This document shows, piece by piece, positions 28,729 through 38,511 of a DNA stretch of 64,000 nucleotides (the first letter of the stretch is position 1; each line of letters begins with the position of its first letter). The DNA lies in the NCBI GenBank assembly GCA_017651245.1, contig JAGCDQ010000007.1, positions 17,127-81,126 of the forward strand, given 5' to 3'. This DNA is from Bacteroidaceae bacterium. Its GTDB lineage: Bacteria; Bacteroidota; Bacteroidia; Bacteroidales; Bacteroidaceae. The notes beneath the pieces were generated by a model. The model had not been told where the DNA came from. It searched no databases and was given only the letters and a program-made list of their open reading frames with translations. The position numbers were made by a program, and so were the translations under genes.

Positions 28729-29815
28729 AGCATTTGACCCATACGCTCCCCACAAAATCAAATGGTGGGGATGGCCCTTGCTCCTCGTGCTCATTGTGGG
28801 CACGGTCTATATCATCATGACGCGAGACAACAAAGGCAAGAAAGATGCTGCCACCGAAGTGCAGACAGGCACCCCATGGGCTGCATCCGACATCCAACGG
28901 AGTGAAGGAAGCGTGTTTGGCACCATCTATCACCTCACTTACCAGTCAGGCAAATCGTTGCAAGAAGGAATCGACAATGCCCTGAAGGAGGTGGACGCAT
29001 CGCTGTCTCCCTTCAACAAGGAGTCGGTCATCACTGCCATCAACAACAACACCAGCATGGACACCAATCCGATGTTTGTGGAGGTGTTCACTCTGGCGCA
29101 GGAAGTGTCGAAAGAGACTGGTGGTGCCTTCGACATCACAGTGGCTCCTTTGGTGAACCTGTGGGGCTTCGGCTTCAAGAACATGGACAACGTGAATCAG
29201 GAGAAAGTGGACAGCCTCTTGCCTTTCGTGGGTTATCAGAAGGTGAAACTCGTCGATGGCAAGATTCAGAAAGAGTGTCCTGAGACGATGTTGGATTGTA
29301 GTGCGATTGCAAAAGGATATGGCGTGGATGCTGTGGGCAAGTACTTCGAAAGTCAAGGCATCAGCAACTACATGGTGGAGATAGGCGGAGAGGTGCGCGT
29401 GAGAGGTTTCAACCCACGAGGCGAACTCTGGCATGTGGGCATCAACAAACCCAATGATGATCCTGCCAGCATCAGCACAGACATTGAGCAGGTGATCCAA
29501 ATCACGCAATTGGCAATGGCGACTTCGGGCAACTATCGCAACTACTACGAGAAGGACGGTAAGAAATATGCTCACACCATCGACCCCCACACGGGTTATC
29601 CTGTGCAACACAGCATTCTCTCCTCTACAGTGCTGGCACAAGACTGTGCCACAGCCGACGCTTACGCCACTGCCTTTATGGTGCTGGGGATGGACGAGGC
29701 AAAGAAGGTGCTGAAGAAACACCCTGAACTGATGGCTTTCTTCATCTACTCAGACAAGGACGGGGAGATGAAGGACTGGATGACGGAGGGAATGGAGAAG
29801 CTGATTGTGAAGTAA
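28700..29815 (+). CDS. apbE: FAD:protein FMN transferase
   Basis: A 371-residue protein with one N-terminal membrane helix (WWGWPLLLVLIVGTVYIIM) and an ApbE domain outside the cytoplasm. ApbE transfers FMN from FAD to threonine residues of flavoproteins such as the NqrB/NqrC and RnfG subunits, using Mg2+. Family blocks visible are GTIYHLTYQS, SPFNKESVITAIN, LDCSAIAKGYGVD, YMVEIGGEVRVRG and HTIDPHTGYPV. The start ATG lies inside the tail of the DUF6048 gene. Nqr or Rnf genes are not in the window. Confidence 0.92.
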   Translation: MEQKTTKKNKAFDPYAPHKIKWWGWPLLLVLIVGTVYIIMTRDNKGKKDAATEVQTGTPWAASDIQRSEGSVFGTIYHLTYQSGKSLQEGIDNALKEVDASLSPFNKESVITAINNNTSMDTNPMFVEVFTLAQEVSKETGGAFDITVAPLVNLWGFGFKNMDNVNQEKVDSLLPFVGYQKVKLVDGKIQKECPETMLDCSAIAKGYGVDAVGKYFESQGISNYMVEIGGEVRVRGFNPRGELWHVGINKPNDDPASISTDIEQVIQITQLAMATSGNYRNYYEKDGKKYAHTIDPHTGYPVQHSILSSTVLAQDCATADAYATAFMVLGMDEAKKVLKKHPELMAFFIYSDKDGEMKDWMTEGMEKLIVK

Positions 29816-29854
29816 AGGTTAAAGGTTATAGGTTAAAGGTTAAAGTTAAAATCG
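29816..29854 (+). repeat. GGTTAAA-type intergenic spacer repeat
   Basis: The gap before the Crp/Fnr gene consists of four imperfect GGTTAAA/GGTTATA units. Similar runs occur at 26000-26100, 27110-27125, 27252-27271 and 45376-45430. Confidence 0.6.
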
Positions 29855-30526
29855 ATGGAACTGACAATGTTTGAGCGATTGCTGCAACTTCCGCTGTTTC
29901 AGGGAATGAGCACGCAGGAGGTGTCGGACGTGATGTCGCACGTCAGGCTTGACTTTGTCAATTACCATCAAGGGGATGAAATCGTGATGCAGGGTGAAGG
30001 ATGTCGCAAACTCATCTACATCATCAGTGGTGCGGTGATGGCTGAACATCGAAACGCAGACCTCCACTTCACACTCACAGAACATCTGCCCGACCTCAAG
30101 GTGATAGAGCCTTACAACCTGTTTGGTATGTATCAGACCTATTCACACACATACACTTTCGTCACGGAAGGTTCCACTTTGTCGATTGACAAGCACGTGG
30201 TGCTCAGCCAACTCATGACGAACAACATCGTCAAGATTAACATGATGAACATTGCCTGCAACAAATATCAGCAGACACAACGGCTCCTCTGTCACTATCC
30301 AGACGACTCTGTACGACATAAAATCGTCAAGTTCATCCTCTCCCACTCTATCGTTCCCAAGGGCAGGAAGGATGTGCAAATCAAGATGACGGACCTCGCT
30401 GACATCATCCATGAGACCCGACTCAATGTGTCCATCATCCTCAACGAGATGCAGGAACAAGGACTCATCACGAAGCAACGAGGCGGTTTCATCATCCACG
30501 ACTTACAAACACTCTCAAGAGAATAA
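29855..30526 (+). CDS. Crp/Fnr family transcriptional regulator
   Basis: A 223-residue regulator. Residues 15-135 form a cyclic-nucleotide-binding-type beta-roll (YHQGDEIVMQGEGCRKLIYIISGAV), and residues 150-218 a winged helix-turn-helix (KMTDLADIIHETRLNVSIILNEMQEQGLI). The nucleotide-binding Arg/Glu signature is not complete, and no Fnr-type cysteine cluster is present, so the ligand is open. It lies after apbE and 12 bases before the M3 peptidase gene. It may regulate either neighbour or act elsewhere. Confidence 0.85.
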   Translation: MELTMFERLLQLPLFQGMSTQEVSDVMSHVRLDFVNYHQGDEIVMQGEGCRKLIYIISGAVMAEHRNADLHFTLTEHLPDLKVIEPYNLFGMYQTYSHTYTFVTEGSTLSIDKHVVLSQLMTNNIVKINMMNIACNKYQQTQRLLCHYPDDSVRHKIVKFILSHSIVPKGRKDVQIKMTDLADIIHETRLNVSIILNEMQEQGLITKQRGGFIIHDLQTLSRE

Positions 30527-30538
30527 ATTCGACTATTC

Positions 30539-32572
30539 ATGAATCCATTCTATACGACATATCACTACATCCCCTTCGACTGCATCAAGGAAACTGACTA
30601 CGAGCCTGCCATGATGAAGGGCATCGAGGAAGAAGATCAGGAGATTGACAAGATCGTCAACAACCCTGATGCGCCCACCTTTGAAAACACCATCGTGGCA
30701 ATGGAGCGCAGTGGAGAGTTGTTGGACAAGGTCACCACTGTCTTCTTCAACCTGCTTAGTGCAGAGACCACAGATTTCCTTGATGAACTGGCACAGAAAA
30801 TGTCGCCCATCCTCTCAGAGCACAGTAACAACATCATGCTCAACGAGGGGTTGTTCAAGCGGGTGAAGGCAGTGTATGATGATCACGCATCTGACCAGTT
30901 CGCACGGCTCAATGCAGAACAAAAGATGCTGCTCAAGAACACTTACGAGGGTTTCGTGCGTCATGGTGCCTTATTGTCGGATGAACAGAAAGAGCAGCTC
31001 CGACGCATCACAGCCGAACTGGGTGTGCTCTCCCTGCAGTTCTCGCAGAACAAGTTGAAGGACACCAACGACTTCATCCTGCACATCACAGATGAAGCTA
31101 ACTTGGAGGGACTTCCTGAAAGTGCCATTGACCTGGCGAGACAGACAGCGAAAGAACGTGAGATGGAAGGCTATGTGTTCACTTTGCAGGCACCTTCTTA
31201 CACGCCATTCCTCACCTACTCTGCCCGTCGCGAATTGAGGGAAAAGATGTTCAGGGCATACAACACGCTCTGCACCCATGACAACGAGAACAATAATGTC
31301 ACCATTGTCGGAAAGATAGTCAATTTGCATCGAGAAATGGCTCAGTTGCTGGGTTACGACACCTACGCTGACTATGCCCTCACGCGAAGGATGGCAGAGA
31401 AGAATGAAAACGTGTATCAGCTGCTCAACCAACTCATCGACGCTTATCTGCCTTCAGCCAAGAAGGAAGTGGAAGAAGTGGAAAAGGTTTGGGACGTTAA
31501 CGATAACGATGACAAGGGAGGGTTCATGCCTTGGGACTTCGCCTATTATGCGAACAAGTTGAAAGAAGAGCGGTTCAACATCAACAGTGAGATGTTGCGT
31601 CCTTATTTCGAACTCTCCAACGTGAAGAAGGGTGTGTTCGGATTGGCGACAAAGCTCTATGGCATCACGTTCCGTCCTAACACAGAAGCCCCCGTCTATC
31701 ATCCCGATGTGGAAGTGTTTGACGTGCTGGACAAAGACGGCAGTTTCTTGGCGCTGCTCTATTGCGACTTCCATCCTCGTGCCTCGAAGAAATCTGGTGC
31801 CTGGATGACCAGTTTCAAGGAACAATGGACAGAACCTGACGGCACGAACTCTCGTCCTCAGGTGTCTATCGTGATGAACCTCTCGAAAGCTACAGACACC
31901 AAACCTGCTTTGCTCACCTTGGGAGAGGTGGAGACATTCTTGCATGAATTCGGGCATGCGCTACATGGCATGTTTGCCAACACTACGTACCGTTCCATCT
32001 CAGGCACCAATGTCTATTGGGATTTTGTGGAACTGCCCTCGCAATTCATGGAGAACTACAGCGTGGAACCTGATTTCCTCCACACGTTTGCCACGCATTA
32101 CGAGACAGGCGAACCCATTCCACAGGAATTGATTGACCGCATCATCGCCAGTCGCAACTTCAATGTGGCATACGCCTGCATGCGTCAAGTGAGTTTCGGA
32201 TTGCTCGACATGGCTTTCTACACCCTGCAAGACGAGTTCAAGAGCGACCTCTTTGCCTTTGAACGGGAAGCATGGAAACGGGCACAAGTGCTGCCAGGTG
32301 TGGAAGGCACTTGCATGACCACCCAATTCTCACACATCATGGCAGGTGGCTACTCTGCTGGCTATTACAGCTATAAATGGGCTGAAGTGCTCGATGCCGA
32401 CGCCTTCTCCCTCTTTCAGGAACACGGCATCTTCGACACGAAGACAGCACAGAGTTTCCGCGACAACATTTTGTCGAAAGGAGGAACAGAACATCCGATG
32501 ACACTTTATAAACGTTTCCGCGGGCAGGCACCCACCATTGATGCCTTGCTTCGTCGCAATGGAATCAAATAA
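30539..32572 (+). CDS. M3 family metallopeptidase (peptidyl-dipeptidase Dcp type)
   Basis: A 677-residue zinc peptidase without a signal peptide. The zinc-binding motif HEFGH is in ETFLHEFGHALHGMFA, with the downstream ELPSQFMENY glutamate. This is the Dcp/oligopeptidase A class, which removes dipeptides or short peptides from oligopeptides in the cytoplasm. The family-typical GYSAGYYSYKWAEVLDADAF segment is near the end. Length matches the Dcp family. It follows the Crp/Fnr gene by 12 bases and precedes the dCMP deaminase gene by 11 bases, so these may be one transcript. Confidence 0.92.
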   Translation: MNPFYTTYHYIPFDCIKETDYEPAMMKGIEEEDQEIDKIVNNPDAPTFENTIVAMERSGELLDKVTTVFFNLLSAETTDFLDELAQKMSPILSEHSNNIMLNEGLFKRVKAVYDDHASDQFARLNAEQKMLLKNTYEGFVRHGALLSDEQKEQLRRITAELGVLSLQFSQNKLKDTNDFILHITDEANLEGLPESAIDLARQTAKEREMEGYVFTLQAPSYTPFLTYSARRELREKMFRAYNTLCTHDNENNNVTIVGKIVNLHREMAQLLGYDTYADYALTRRMAEKNENVYQLLNQLIDAYLPSAKKEVEEVEKVWDVNDNDDKGGFMPWDFAYYANKLKEERFNINSEMLRPYFELSNVKKGVFGLATKLYGITFRPNTEAPVYHPDVEVFDVLDKDGSFLALLYCDFHPRASKKSGAWMTSFKEQWTEPDGTNSRPQVSIVMNLSKATDTKPALLTLGEVETFLHEFGHALHGMFANTTYRSISGTNVYWDFVELPSQFMENYSVEPDFLHTFATHYETGEPIPQELIDRIIASRNFNVAYACMRQVSFGLLDMAFYTLQDEFKSDLFAFEREAWKRAQVLPGVEGTCMTTQFSHIMAGGYSAGYYSYKWAEVLDADAFSLFQEHGIFDTKTAQSFRDNILSKGGTEHPMTLYKRFRGQAPTIDALLRRNGIK

Positions 32573-32583
32573 CGCTTCAATAT

Positions 32584-33036
32584 ATGATCATGACTGAACA
32601 AGAACAAAAACAATACAACCTGGATTGCCGCTATGTGCGCATGGCAAGGATATGGGCAGAGAACTCCTACTGCAAACGCCGTCAGGTGGGTGCATTAGTG
32701 GTGAAGAACAAAGCCATCATCTCTGACGGCTACAACGGCACCCCCTCTGGGTTTGAAAATATCTGCGAGGACGAGAACAATGTGACCAAGCCTTATGTGC
32801 TCCACGCTGAAGCCAATGCCATCACCAAACTGGCACGCAGTCACAACTCCAGCGATGGTGCCACCCTGTATGTCACAGCCTCTCCTTGCATCGAGTGTGC
32901 CAAACTGATCATTCAGGCAGGCATCAAACGGGTGGTCTATTCAGAACACTACCGTTTGGAAGACGGCATCAAACTGCTGCAACGCGCAAACATCAAAGTA
33001 GAATACATTAACCCAGACGAAAACAATGAGCAATAA
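32584..33036 (+). CDS. Deoxycytidylate (dCMP) deaminase
   Basis: A 150-residue enzyme that converts dCMP to dUMP for thymidylate synthesis. Zinc-site motifs of the cytidine deaminase superfamily are visible: HAEANAI with the catalytic Glu and SPCIECAK with the two cysteines. The substrate-side segment GYNGTPSGFENICED is characteristic of the ComEB/dCMP deaminase group. Two in-frame ATG codons (32584, 32590) are both possible starts. The end overlaps the start of the S41 protease gene by 11 bases. Confidence 0.93.
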   Translation: MIMTEQEQKQYNLDCRYVRMARIWAENSYCKRRQVGALVVKNKAIISDGYNGTPSGFENICEDENNVTKPYVLHAEANAITKLARSHNSSDGATLYVTASPCIECAKLIIQAGIKRVVYSEHYRLEDGIKLLQRANIKVEYINPDENNEQ

Positions 33037-34753
33037 TATCAACAGAAACAACCGCTGGGTGCCTGTCATCATCGCAGTCAGCGTGGTACTCGGCATCGTC
33101 ATCGGCACCTTCTTCGCCAATCGCTTTGCCGGTAATCGGCTGAATATCATCAACACTTCCTCGAACAAGTTGAACGACTTGCTTCACATCATTGATGACC
33201 AATATGTGGACACTGTGGATATTGCCAGCATCGTGGAACAATCCATGCCAAAGATTCTGGAGGAGCTTGACCCCCACTCCACTTATATCTCCGCCCAAGA
33301 TGCCAAAACTGCCAATGATGACCTGAAGGGTTCCTTCAGTGGTGTGGGCATTCAGTTCGTCATTCGTGAAGACACTGTGAGAGTGACTGGCATCATCAAG
33401 GGAGGTCCCTCTGAAAAGGTGGGCATCTTGGCAGGTGACAAGATTGTCTCTGTTGATGACGAGCCTTATGTGGGCAAGGTGGTGACCAATGAAGAGACGC
33501 TCCATCGTCTGAAAGGAGAGAAAGGCACCAAGGTCAAGATTGGTGTGTTGCGTCATGGACAGAAAAAGCCTATCTCATTTACGGTCGTGCGTGGCGACAT
33601 TCCTCTGAAAAGCGTGGATGCCACCTACATGATCAACAAAGAACTGGGTTATATCAAAATCAAAAACTTTGGTGAAACCACCTATGCCGAACTCCTCACC
33701 TCCCTCGCAGAATTGGAGGTGGAAGGTTTCAATGGACTCGTCGTGGATTTGCGCGGCAATGGTGGTGGATACCTTTCTGCAGCCATTCAGATGGTCAATG
33801 AGTTTCTTCCCAAAAACAGACTCATCGTCTATACTCAGGGACGTCGTTCACGTCGTGAGGAATATCGAAGTGACGGACGCGGCTCCTATCAGGATTTGCC
33901 TCTCATCGTCCTCATTGACGAGACAACGGCATCCGCTGCCGAAATCTTCTCTGGTGCCATTCAGGATAATGACCGAGGTGTCATTGTGGGACGGCGTTCC
34001 TTTGGAAAAGGTCTCGTGCAACAACCTGTTGAATTTGCCGACGGCTCTCTCATCCACCTGACCATTGCACGTTATTACACTCCTTCTGGACGTTGTATCC
34101 AGAAGCCCTACGTGAAAGGACAGCCCAAGGAGTATGAGATGGATCTCATCACCCGCTATGAACGAGGTGAGTTCTTCAGTCAGGACAGCATCCACCAAAC
34201 AGGTGAACAATACAAGACCAGCATAGGACGCACTGTATATGGAGGTGGTGGCATCATGCCTGACTATTTCGTGGCAGAAGACACCACAGCACTCACCCCT
34301 TACTATACAGAATGTGTCACTCAGGGAACGATTGCCCAGTTCTGTTTCGAATATACAGACAACAATCGCACCAAACTCTCCACCTTCGACAATGCAGCAG
34401 ATTTGGAGAAATATCTGCGCCGACAAGGATTGGTGGACTCCTTCATCCGTTATGCAGATGAAAAAGGAATCCGACGTCGCAACAACATGATTCTCAAATC
34501 ACAGCATCTCTTCGAACAAGCCATCTATGGCAGCATCATCTACAACATGCTGGAGATGAGTGATTATGTGCAGTACCTCAACCGTAATGACCTCACCCTT
34601 GAAAAAGCCATACAGCTCTTCAAGGCAAAACAAACGAAACCAACCCTCAATGACAAAAAAGGAAACAAGGGAACTGATTCGAGCAAGAAAAAAGCTGCAT
34701 ACCACCGACCAGCTCCTTGCATACAGCCAGCAAATCAAGCACAATTTGCTTGA
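33026..34753 (+). CDS. S41 family C-terminal processing peptidase
   Basis: A 575-residue serine protease of the CtpA/Prc type. One N-terminal membrane helix (WVPVIIAVSVVLGIVIGTFFA) anchors it, and the rest should lie in the periplasm. A PDZ domain (GVGIQFVIREDTVRVTGIIKGGPSEKVGI) precedes the protease domain with VVDLRGNGGG and the serine segment ETTASAAEIFSGA, with the lysine in GRRSFGKGLVQ. Such proteases trim the C termini of envelope proteins. The 3' end overlaps the start of the folate cyclo-ligase gene by 104 bases in another frame. The last 40 or so residues are Lys-rich and of low conservation, encoded by the overlap. Confidence 0.93.
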   Translation: MSNNINRNNRWVPVIIAVSVVLGIVIGTFFANRFAGNRLNIINTSSNKLNDLLHIIDDQYVDTVDIASIVEQSMPKILEELDPHSTYISAQDAKTANDDLKGSFSGVGIQFVIREDTVRVTGIIKGGPSEKVGILAGDKIVSVDDEPYVGKVVTNEETLHRLKGEKGTKVKIGVLRHGQKKPISFTVVRGDIPLKSVDATYMINKELGYIKIKNFGETTYAELLTSLAELEVEGFNGLVVDLRGNGGGYLSAAIQMVNEFLPKNRLIVYTQGRRSRREEYRSDGRGSYQDLPLIVLIDETTASAAEIFSGAIQDNDRGVIVGRRSFGKGLVQQPVEFADGSLIHLTIARYYTPSGRCIQKPYVKGQPKEYEMDLITRYERGEFFSQDSIHQTGEQYKTSIGRTVYGGGGIMPDYFVAEDTTALTPYYTECVTQGTIAQFCFEYTDNNRTKLSTFDNAADLEKYLRRQGLVDSFIRYADEKGIRRRNNMILKSQHLFEQAIYGSIIYNMLEMSDYVQYLNRNDLTLEKAIQLFKAKQTKPTLNDKKGNKGTDSSKKKAAYHRPAPCIQPANQAQFA

Positions 34754-35186
34754 ACGCATCGCTCAAGAAGAGAACTGCCACACTATCCTCCTGTATCATT
34801 CTCTTCCAGATGAGGTTTACACACACGACCTCATTCACACGCTGTATGCCCAAGGATATACCGTTCTGTTACCGACGGTGGTGGGCAATGAGCTTGCGCT
34901 TCATGTCTATGAGGGTGAGGATGCCATGAACACAGGAGCTTCGTTTGGCATTCAAGAATCCAACGGCACCCTCTTCACAGATCTTGACCGTATTGACCTT
35001 GCCGTCATTCCTGGTATGGCATTCACCCAACAGGGAGACCGACTCGGAAGAGGCAAAGGGTTTTACGACCGACTCTTACCCCACCTCCATTGTCCCCTCA
35101 TCGGTCTTGCATTCCCCTTTCAACTTCTTCCCTCCATTCCAACAGAACCACACGACATCAGGATGAATGAAGTAATCACTTGCTAA
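34650..35186 (+). CDS. 5-formyltetrahydrofolate cyclo-ligase
   Basis: A 178-residue enzyme that converts 5-formyl-THF to 5,10-methenyl-THF with ATP. The ATP-site block GRGKGFYDRLLP and the preceding DLAVIPGMAFTQQGDRLG are clear family marks. The N terminus MTKKETRELIRARKKL is normal for the family, which fixes the start at 34650; further upstream in-frame codons translate S41 gene sequence. The 104-base overlap with the S41 gene is genuine, since both proteins keep family sequence there or nearly so. The start of the helicase gene follows within three bases of the stop. Confidence 0.92.
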   Translation: MTKKETRELIRARKKLHTTDQLLAYSQQIKHNLLERIAQEENCHTILLYHSLPDEVYTHDLIHTLYAQGYTVLLPTVVGNELALHVYEGEDAMNTGASFGIQESNGTLFTDLDRIDLAVIPGMAFTQQGDRLGRGKGFYDRLLPHLHCPLIGLAFPFQLLPSIPTEPHDIRMNEVITC

Positions 35187-35188
35187 AG

Positions 35189-38100
35189 ATGAAACCACTA
35201 AAACCTATCAGAATCTATAAAGCTTCAGCTGGCTCTGGAAAGACCTTCACGCTGGCAGTGGAATACATCACGCTGTTGGCTGTGAATCCGATGGTGTATC
35301 AGAACATCCTTGCCGTGACCTTCACGAACAAGGCTACTGCTGAGATGAAGCAACGCATTCTGAGTACATTGTATGGTATCAGTCATGGATTGAAAGGAAC
35401 AGAGGCTTACGTGGTGAACATCATGAGGAACATTGAGGCGATGAAGACCTTGCCACAATGGCAGGAACCAGCGTACCATAAGGCACTGGAGGGATTCGAC
35501 AGTGACACGCTTCGAGCAAGGGCAAAGGAAGCTTTGTCGAACATCATCCATGATTACAGCCGATTCAACATTTCAACCATTGATTCCTTTTTTCAAGGCA
35601 TCGTACGCGATTTGGCGAATGAACTGGAACTCTCAACGAATCTGAAGGTGGAACTGGATGAAACGGAGGTGTTGTCGGATGCTATTGACCAAATCATTGA
35701 AAACCTAAAAGAGGGTTCGAATGAATTCCGAACCATCATTGATTTCATCGAGGAAAAAATCAGGGAAAACCGTTCGTGGCAGGTGGAAGAGACTGTGAAG
35801 GGATTTGGTGAGAACATCTTTAAGGAGAAGTATCTCATTTATGGAGAGGACATCAGAAAGAAAATCACGGATTTCGGAGCCATATACAAGTACAAGAACC
35901 TCATCAACACTTATTTGGAGGAGAAGAAACAGATAGTGATAGAGATGGGACATCGGATGTTGGAGGCATACGAGAATGTCGGTATGACAGAGAAGGACGG
36001 AACGGTGGCGATGGTGAAGTTTTTGGAAAAAGTGGCAGAGGGAGATTTTGCCAAACCTAACTCTAAAGTTTTCTCTCCAGCGATAGAAAGTTACACGACG
36101 GATGTGGATAAATGGTTCAAGAAAACATCGAAGAACCGCGATGGGCTGCAACCTAAGGTGGAGACAGAATTGATGCCGATGCTGGCTGAAATATTTGCAA
36201 AGCATGAGGACTATCTGAGTCATCAGCATACAGTCAGTGCCATCGGACAGCATCTCTATTCGCTGATGCTTCTGAACGAGATGAGTCGTATGGTCAAATC
36301 GCTGAACGAGGAAAACAACCGTTTCCTTTTATCGGAGACAGCGAATTTCCTTCGCAACGTCATTAACGACCAAGATATTCCTTTCATCTATGAAAAGACT
36401 GGAACGATGATCAAGCATATCATGATTGATGAGTTTCAGGACACTTCGACTCTCCAATGGGACAACTTCAAACCGCTTATCTTGAATAGCCTCGCTATGG
36501 AGGGTGGATGTCTGATTGTGGGGGATGTGAAGCAGAGTATCTACCGTTTCCGCAATTCCGATTGGCAAATTCTGAATGGTATTGAAGAGGATAGAGATTT
36601 GAAGGATTATATTGGTAATATCCCTGCCACCTACAACTTCCGTTCTTCGAAACGTGTGGTGGAATTCAACAATGAGCTATTTAAGAATGCCATTGATATT
36701 CTGAAAGAGGATTGCCCTGCCCTCTCATTGGCATACAACGATGTGGAGCAAGAGGCTAAGAGGGCTTTGGACGATGGATTTGTGCGCGTGGAGAATATTG
36801 ACTATCATGAGATCAACAAGGATCATCTGCCCGATGTGTGGGAGAAGGAAACTGCAGAGAGTTATGATGAAGCAATTTTGCAGCGTCTTCAATTGTCTGT
36901 GAAGGAACTGAGAGATCAAGGTGTGAAAGCCAATGATATCACCATCCTGACACGTACTAATATTGAAGTGCCTCTCATCAGCGATTATTTTGAGAAGCAC
37001 CCAGAAGTGACTGACGTGAAGGTGGTGTCGGATGATGCTTTCCGCTTGGACGCTTCACCTGCCATCAACATCATCATCTGTGCCTTGAGAGTGTTGGCTG
37101 AACCTGATAGTTCGTTGCACCTTGCCACATTGGCTCATCATGCCTCCTCCATTCCCGAAGCATTCAATGAGGCGGCTCGCGCTGAAATGCGTTTTCATCC
37201 TATCACGGAACAGGTGGAGGACATCTATCAAATCTTCCAGCTCAACCAGCTACCCAACCAAGACGCATACCTTTTCTATTTCAATGACATCGTGGAGCAA
37301 TTCTGTGAGGAGAACTTGACAGACTTGGACACTTTCCTGCAAACATGGGACGAGAAACTATGTAAGAAGACTATTCCCAATGGAACGACTGACGGGGTGC
37401 GTATCATGACGATGCACAAGTCGAAGGGTTTGGAGTTCCACAGCGTCATCATCCCATCGTGCTCATGGGGCATCAAGCCCAAAAAATCGGAAGTGATGTG
37501 GTGTGTGCCTCAGAGTTCGCCTTACAATCAGATGCCGCTCTTACCCATCAGCGTGAGTCGTGCCAAGGATGACAGCATCTTTGCTGAAGACAGAAGAGAT
37601 GAGGAGTTGAGAACCTTGGTGGACAACATCAACGTGCTGTATGTGGCTTTCACACGCGCCAAGCACAACCTCATCATTTTGACAGGCAATAAGATCGGCG
37701 GAATGCCAGAAGAGGATGCCCCCATCGAAAGTGCTCAGACTTTCCTTGTCAGAGCTATTCCAAAGGCAATGGAGCAGAAAGATATAGAGGGGGTAATCAC
37801 GAGTTATCAACAAGGCAACATCGTGCCGACCTTGCCACGAAAGGAAGAGAAAGAAAAGAACGTCATGGAATGTGAATACGACCCATTGCCCGTGTCGTTT
37901 GCCTCACATCCATCTGTGGCAGCATTCCGTCAGAGCTATGACTCCGACCTGTTCATCACTGCTGACTCGCTCGACCCGAAGATACGGAAACATACTGAAC
38001 GCATCCGCCTCATCAGTCTGGGCAATCTCTATCATAGTATATTTCAATACATCCGTACTATCGACGATATTCCCCATACCATCCAACTGCTGAAATCAAG

Positions 38101-38482
38101 AGGGTGCTTCGGTTCCTTGCTTGATGCCAAAGAGGCTCAGGAAGCTGTGACGACCATGATAGACAATATCAGTACAGAATATCCAGAATGGTTCTCTGCC
38201 GACTGGAAAGTACTTAATGAACGAGCCATCCTCTTCCTGGAAAATCAGATGCAGACCAGTAAGCGGCCTGACCGAGTTATCGTGAAGGATCATCAAACTA
38301 TCATCATTGACTACAAGACAGCACAAGGAGTCGTGAAGAAAAATGCGAATGGCACCCTTGTCGCACCCAGCGAGAACTACCATCAGATAGAGGAATATAA
38401 ACATCTTTTGGCACAGATAGGCTATACTGATGTAAAAGCCTATCTGTGGTATATCCTCGACAACCTTGTTGTGCCCGTATAA
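35189..38482 (+). CDS. UvrD/RecB-type helicase-nuclease (AddA-like)
   Basis: A 1097-residue protein. The N-terminal helicase has Walker A ASAGSGKTFTLA, motif II IDEFQDTSTLQWDNF, GDVKQSIYRFRNSDW and a C-terminal helicase block MTMHKSKGLEFHSVIIP with VAFTRAKHNLII. The last 130 residues form a RecB-family nuclease with RPDRVIVKDHQTIIIDYKT. With the next gene it should form an AddAB-type complex for double-strand-break end resection and repair. ATG 35189 is preferred to a TTG three codons earlier. The gap to the addB-like gene is 29 bases and carries a TAAACTGTAAAC-type repeat. Confidence 0.9.
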   Translation: MKPLKPIRIYKASAGSGKTFTLAVEYITLLAVNPMVYQNILAVTFTNKATAEMKQRILSTLYGISHGLKGTEAYVVNIMRNIEAMKTLPQWQEPAYHKALEGFDSDTLRARAKEALSNIIHDYSRFNISTIDSFFQGIVRDLANELELSTNLKVELDETEVLSDAIDQIIENLKEGSNEFRTIIDFIEEKIRENRSWQVEETVKGFGENIFKEKYLIYGEDIRKKITDFGAIYKYKNLINTYLEEKKQIVIEMGHRMLEAYENVGMTEKDGTVAMVKFLEKVAEGDFAKPNSKVFSPAIESYTTDVDKWFKKTSKNRDGLQPKVETELMPMLAEIFAKHEDYLSHQHTVSAIGQHLYSLMLLNEMSRMVKSLNEENNRFLLSETANFLRNVINDQDIPFIYEKTGTMIKHIMIDEFQDTSTLQWDNFKPLILNSLAMEGGCLIVGDVKQSIYRFRNSDWQILNGIEEDRDLKDYIGNIPATYNFRSSKRVVEFNNELFKNAIDILKEDCPALSLAYNDVEQEAKRALDDGFVRVENIDYHEINKDHLPDVWEKETAESYDEAILQRLQLSVKELRDQGVKANDITILTRTNIEVPLISDYFEKHPEVTDVKVVSDDAFRLDASPAINIIICALRVLAEPDSSLHLATLAHHASSIPEAFNEAARAEMRFHPITEQVEDIYQIFQLNQLPNQDAYLFYFNDIVEQFCEENLTDLDTFLQTWDEKLCKKTIPNGTTDGVRIMTMHKSKGLEFHSVIIPSCSWGIKPKKSEVMWCVPQSSPYNQMPLLPISVSRAKDDSIFAEDRRDEELRTLVDNINVLYVAFTRAKHNLIILTGNKIGGMPEEDAPIESAQTFLVRAIPKAMEQKDIEGVITSYQQGNIVPTLPRKEEKEKNVMECEYDPLPVSFASHPSVAAFRQSYDSDLFITADSLDPKIRKHTERIRLISLGNLYHSIFQYIRTIDDIPHTIQLLKSRGCFGSLLDAKEAQEAVTTMIDNISTEYPEWFSADWKVLNERAILFLENQMQTSKRPDRVIVKDHQTIIIDYKTAQGVVKKNANGTLVAPSENYHQIEEYKHLLAQIGYTDVKAYLWYILDNLVVPV

Positions 38483-38511
38483 ACTGTAAACATTAAACTG
38501 TAAGACTCACT

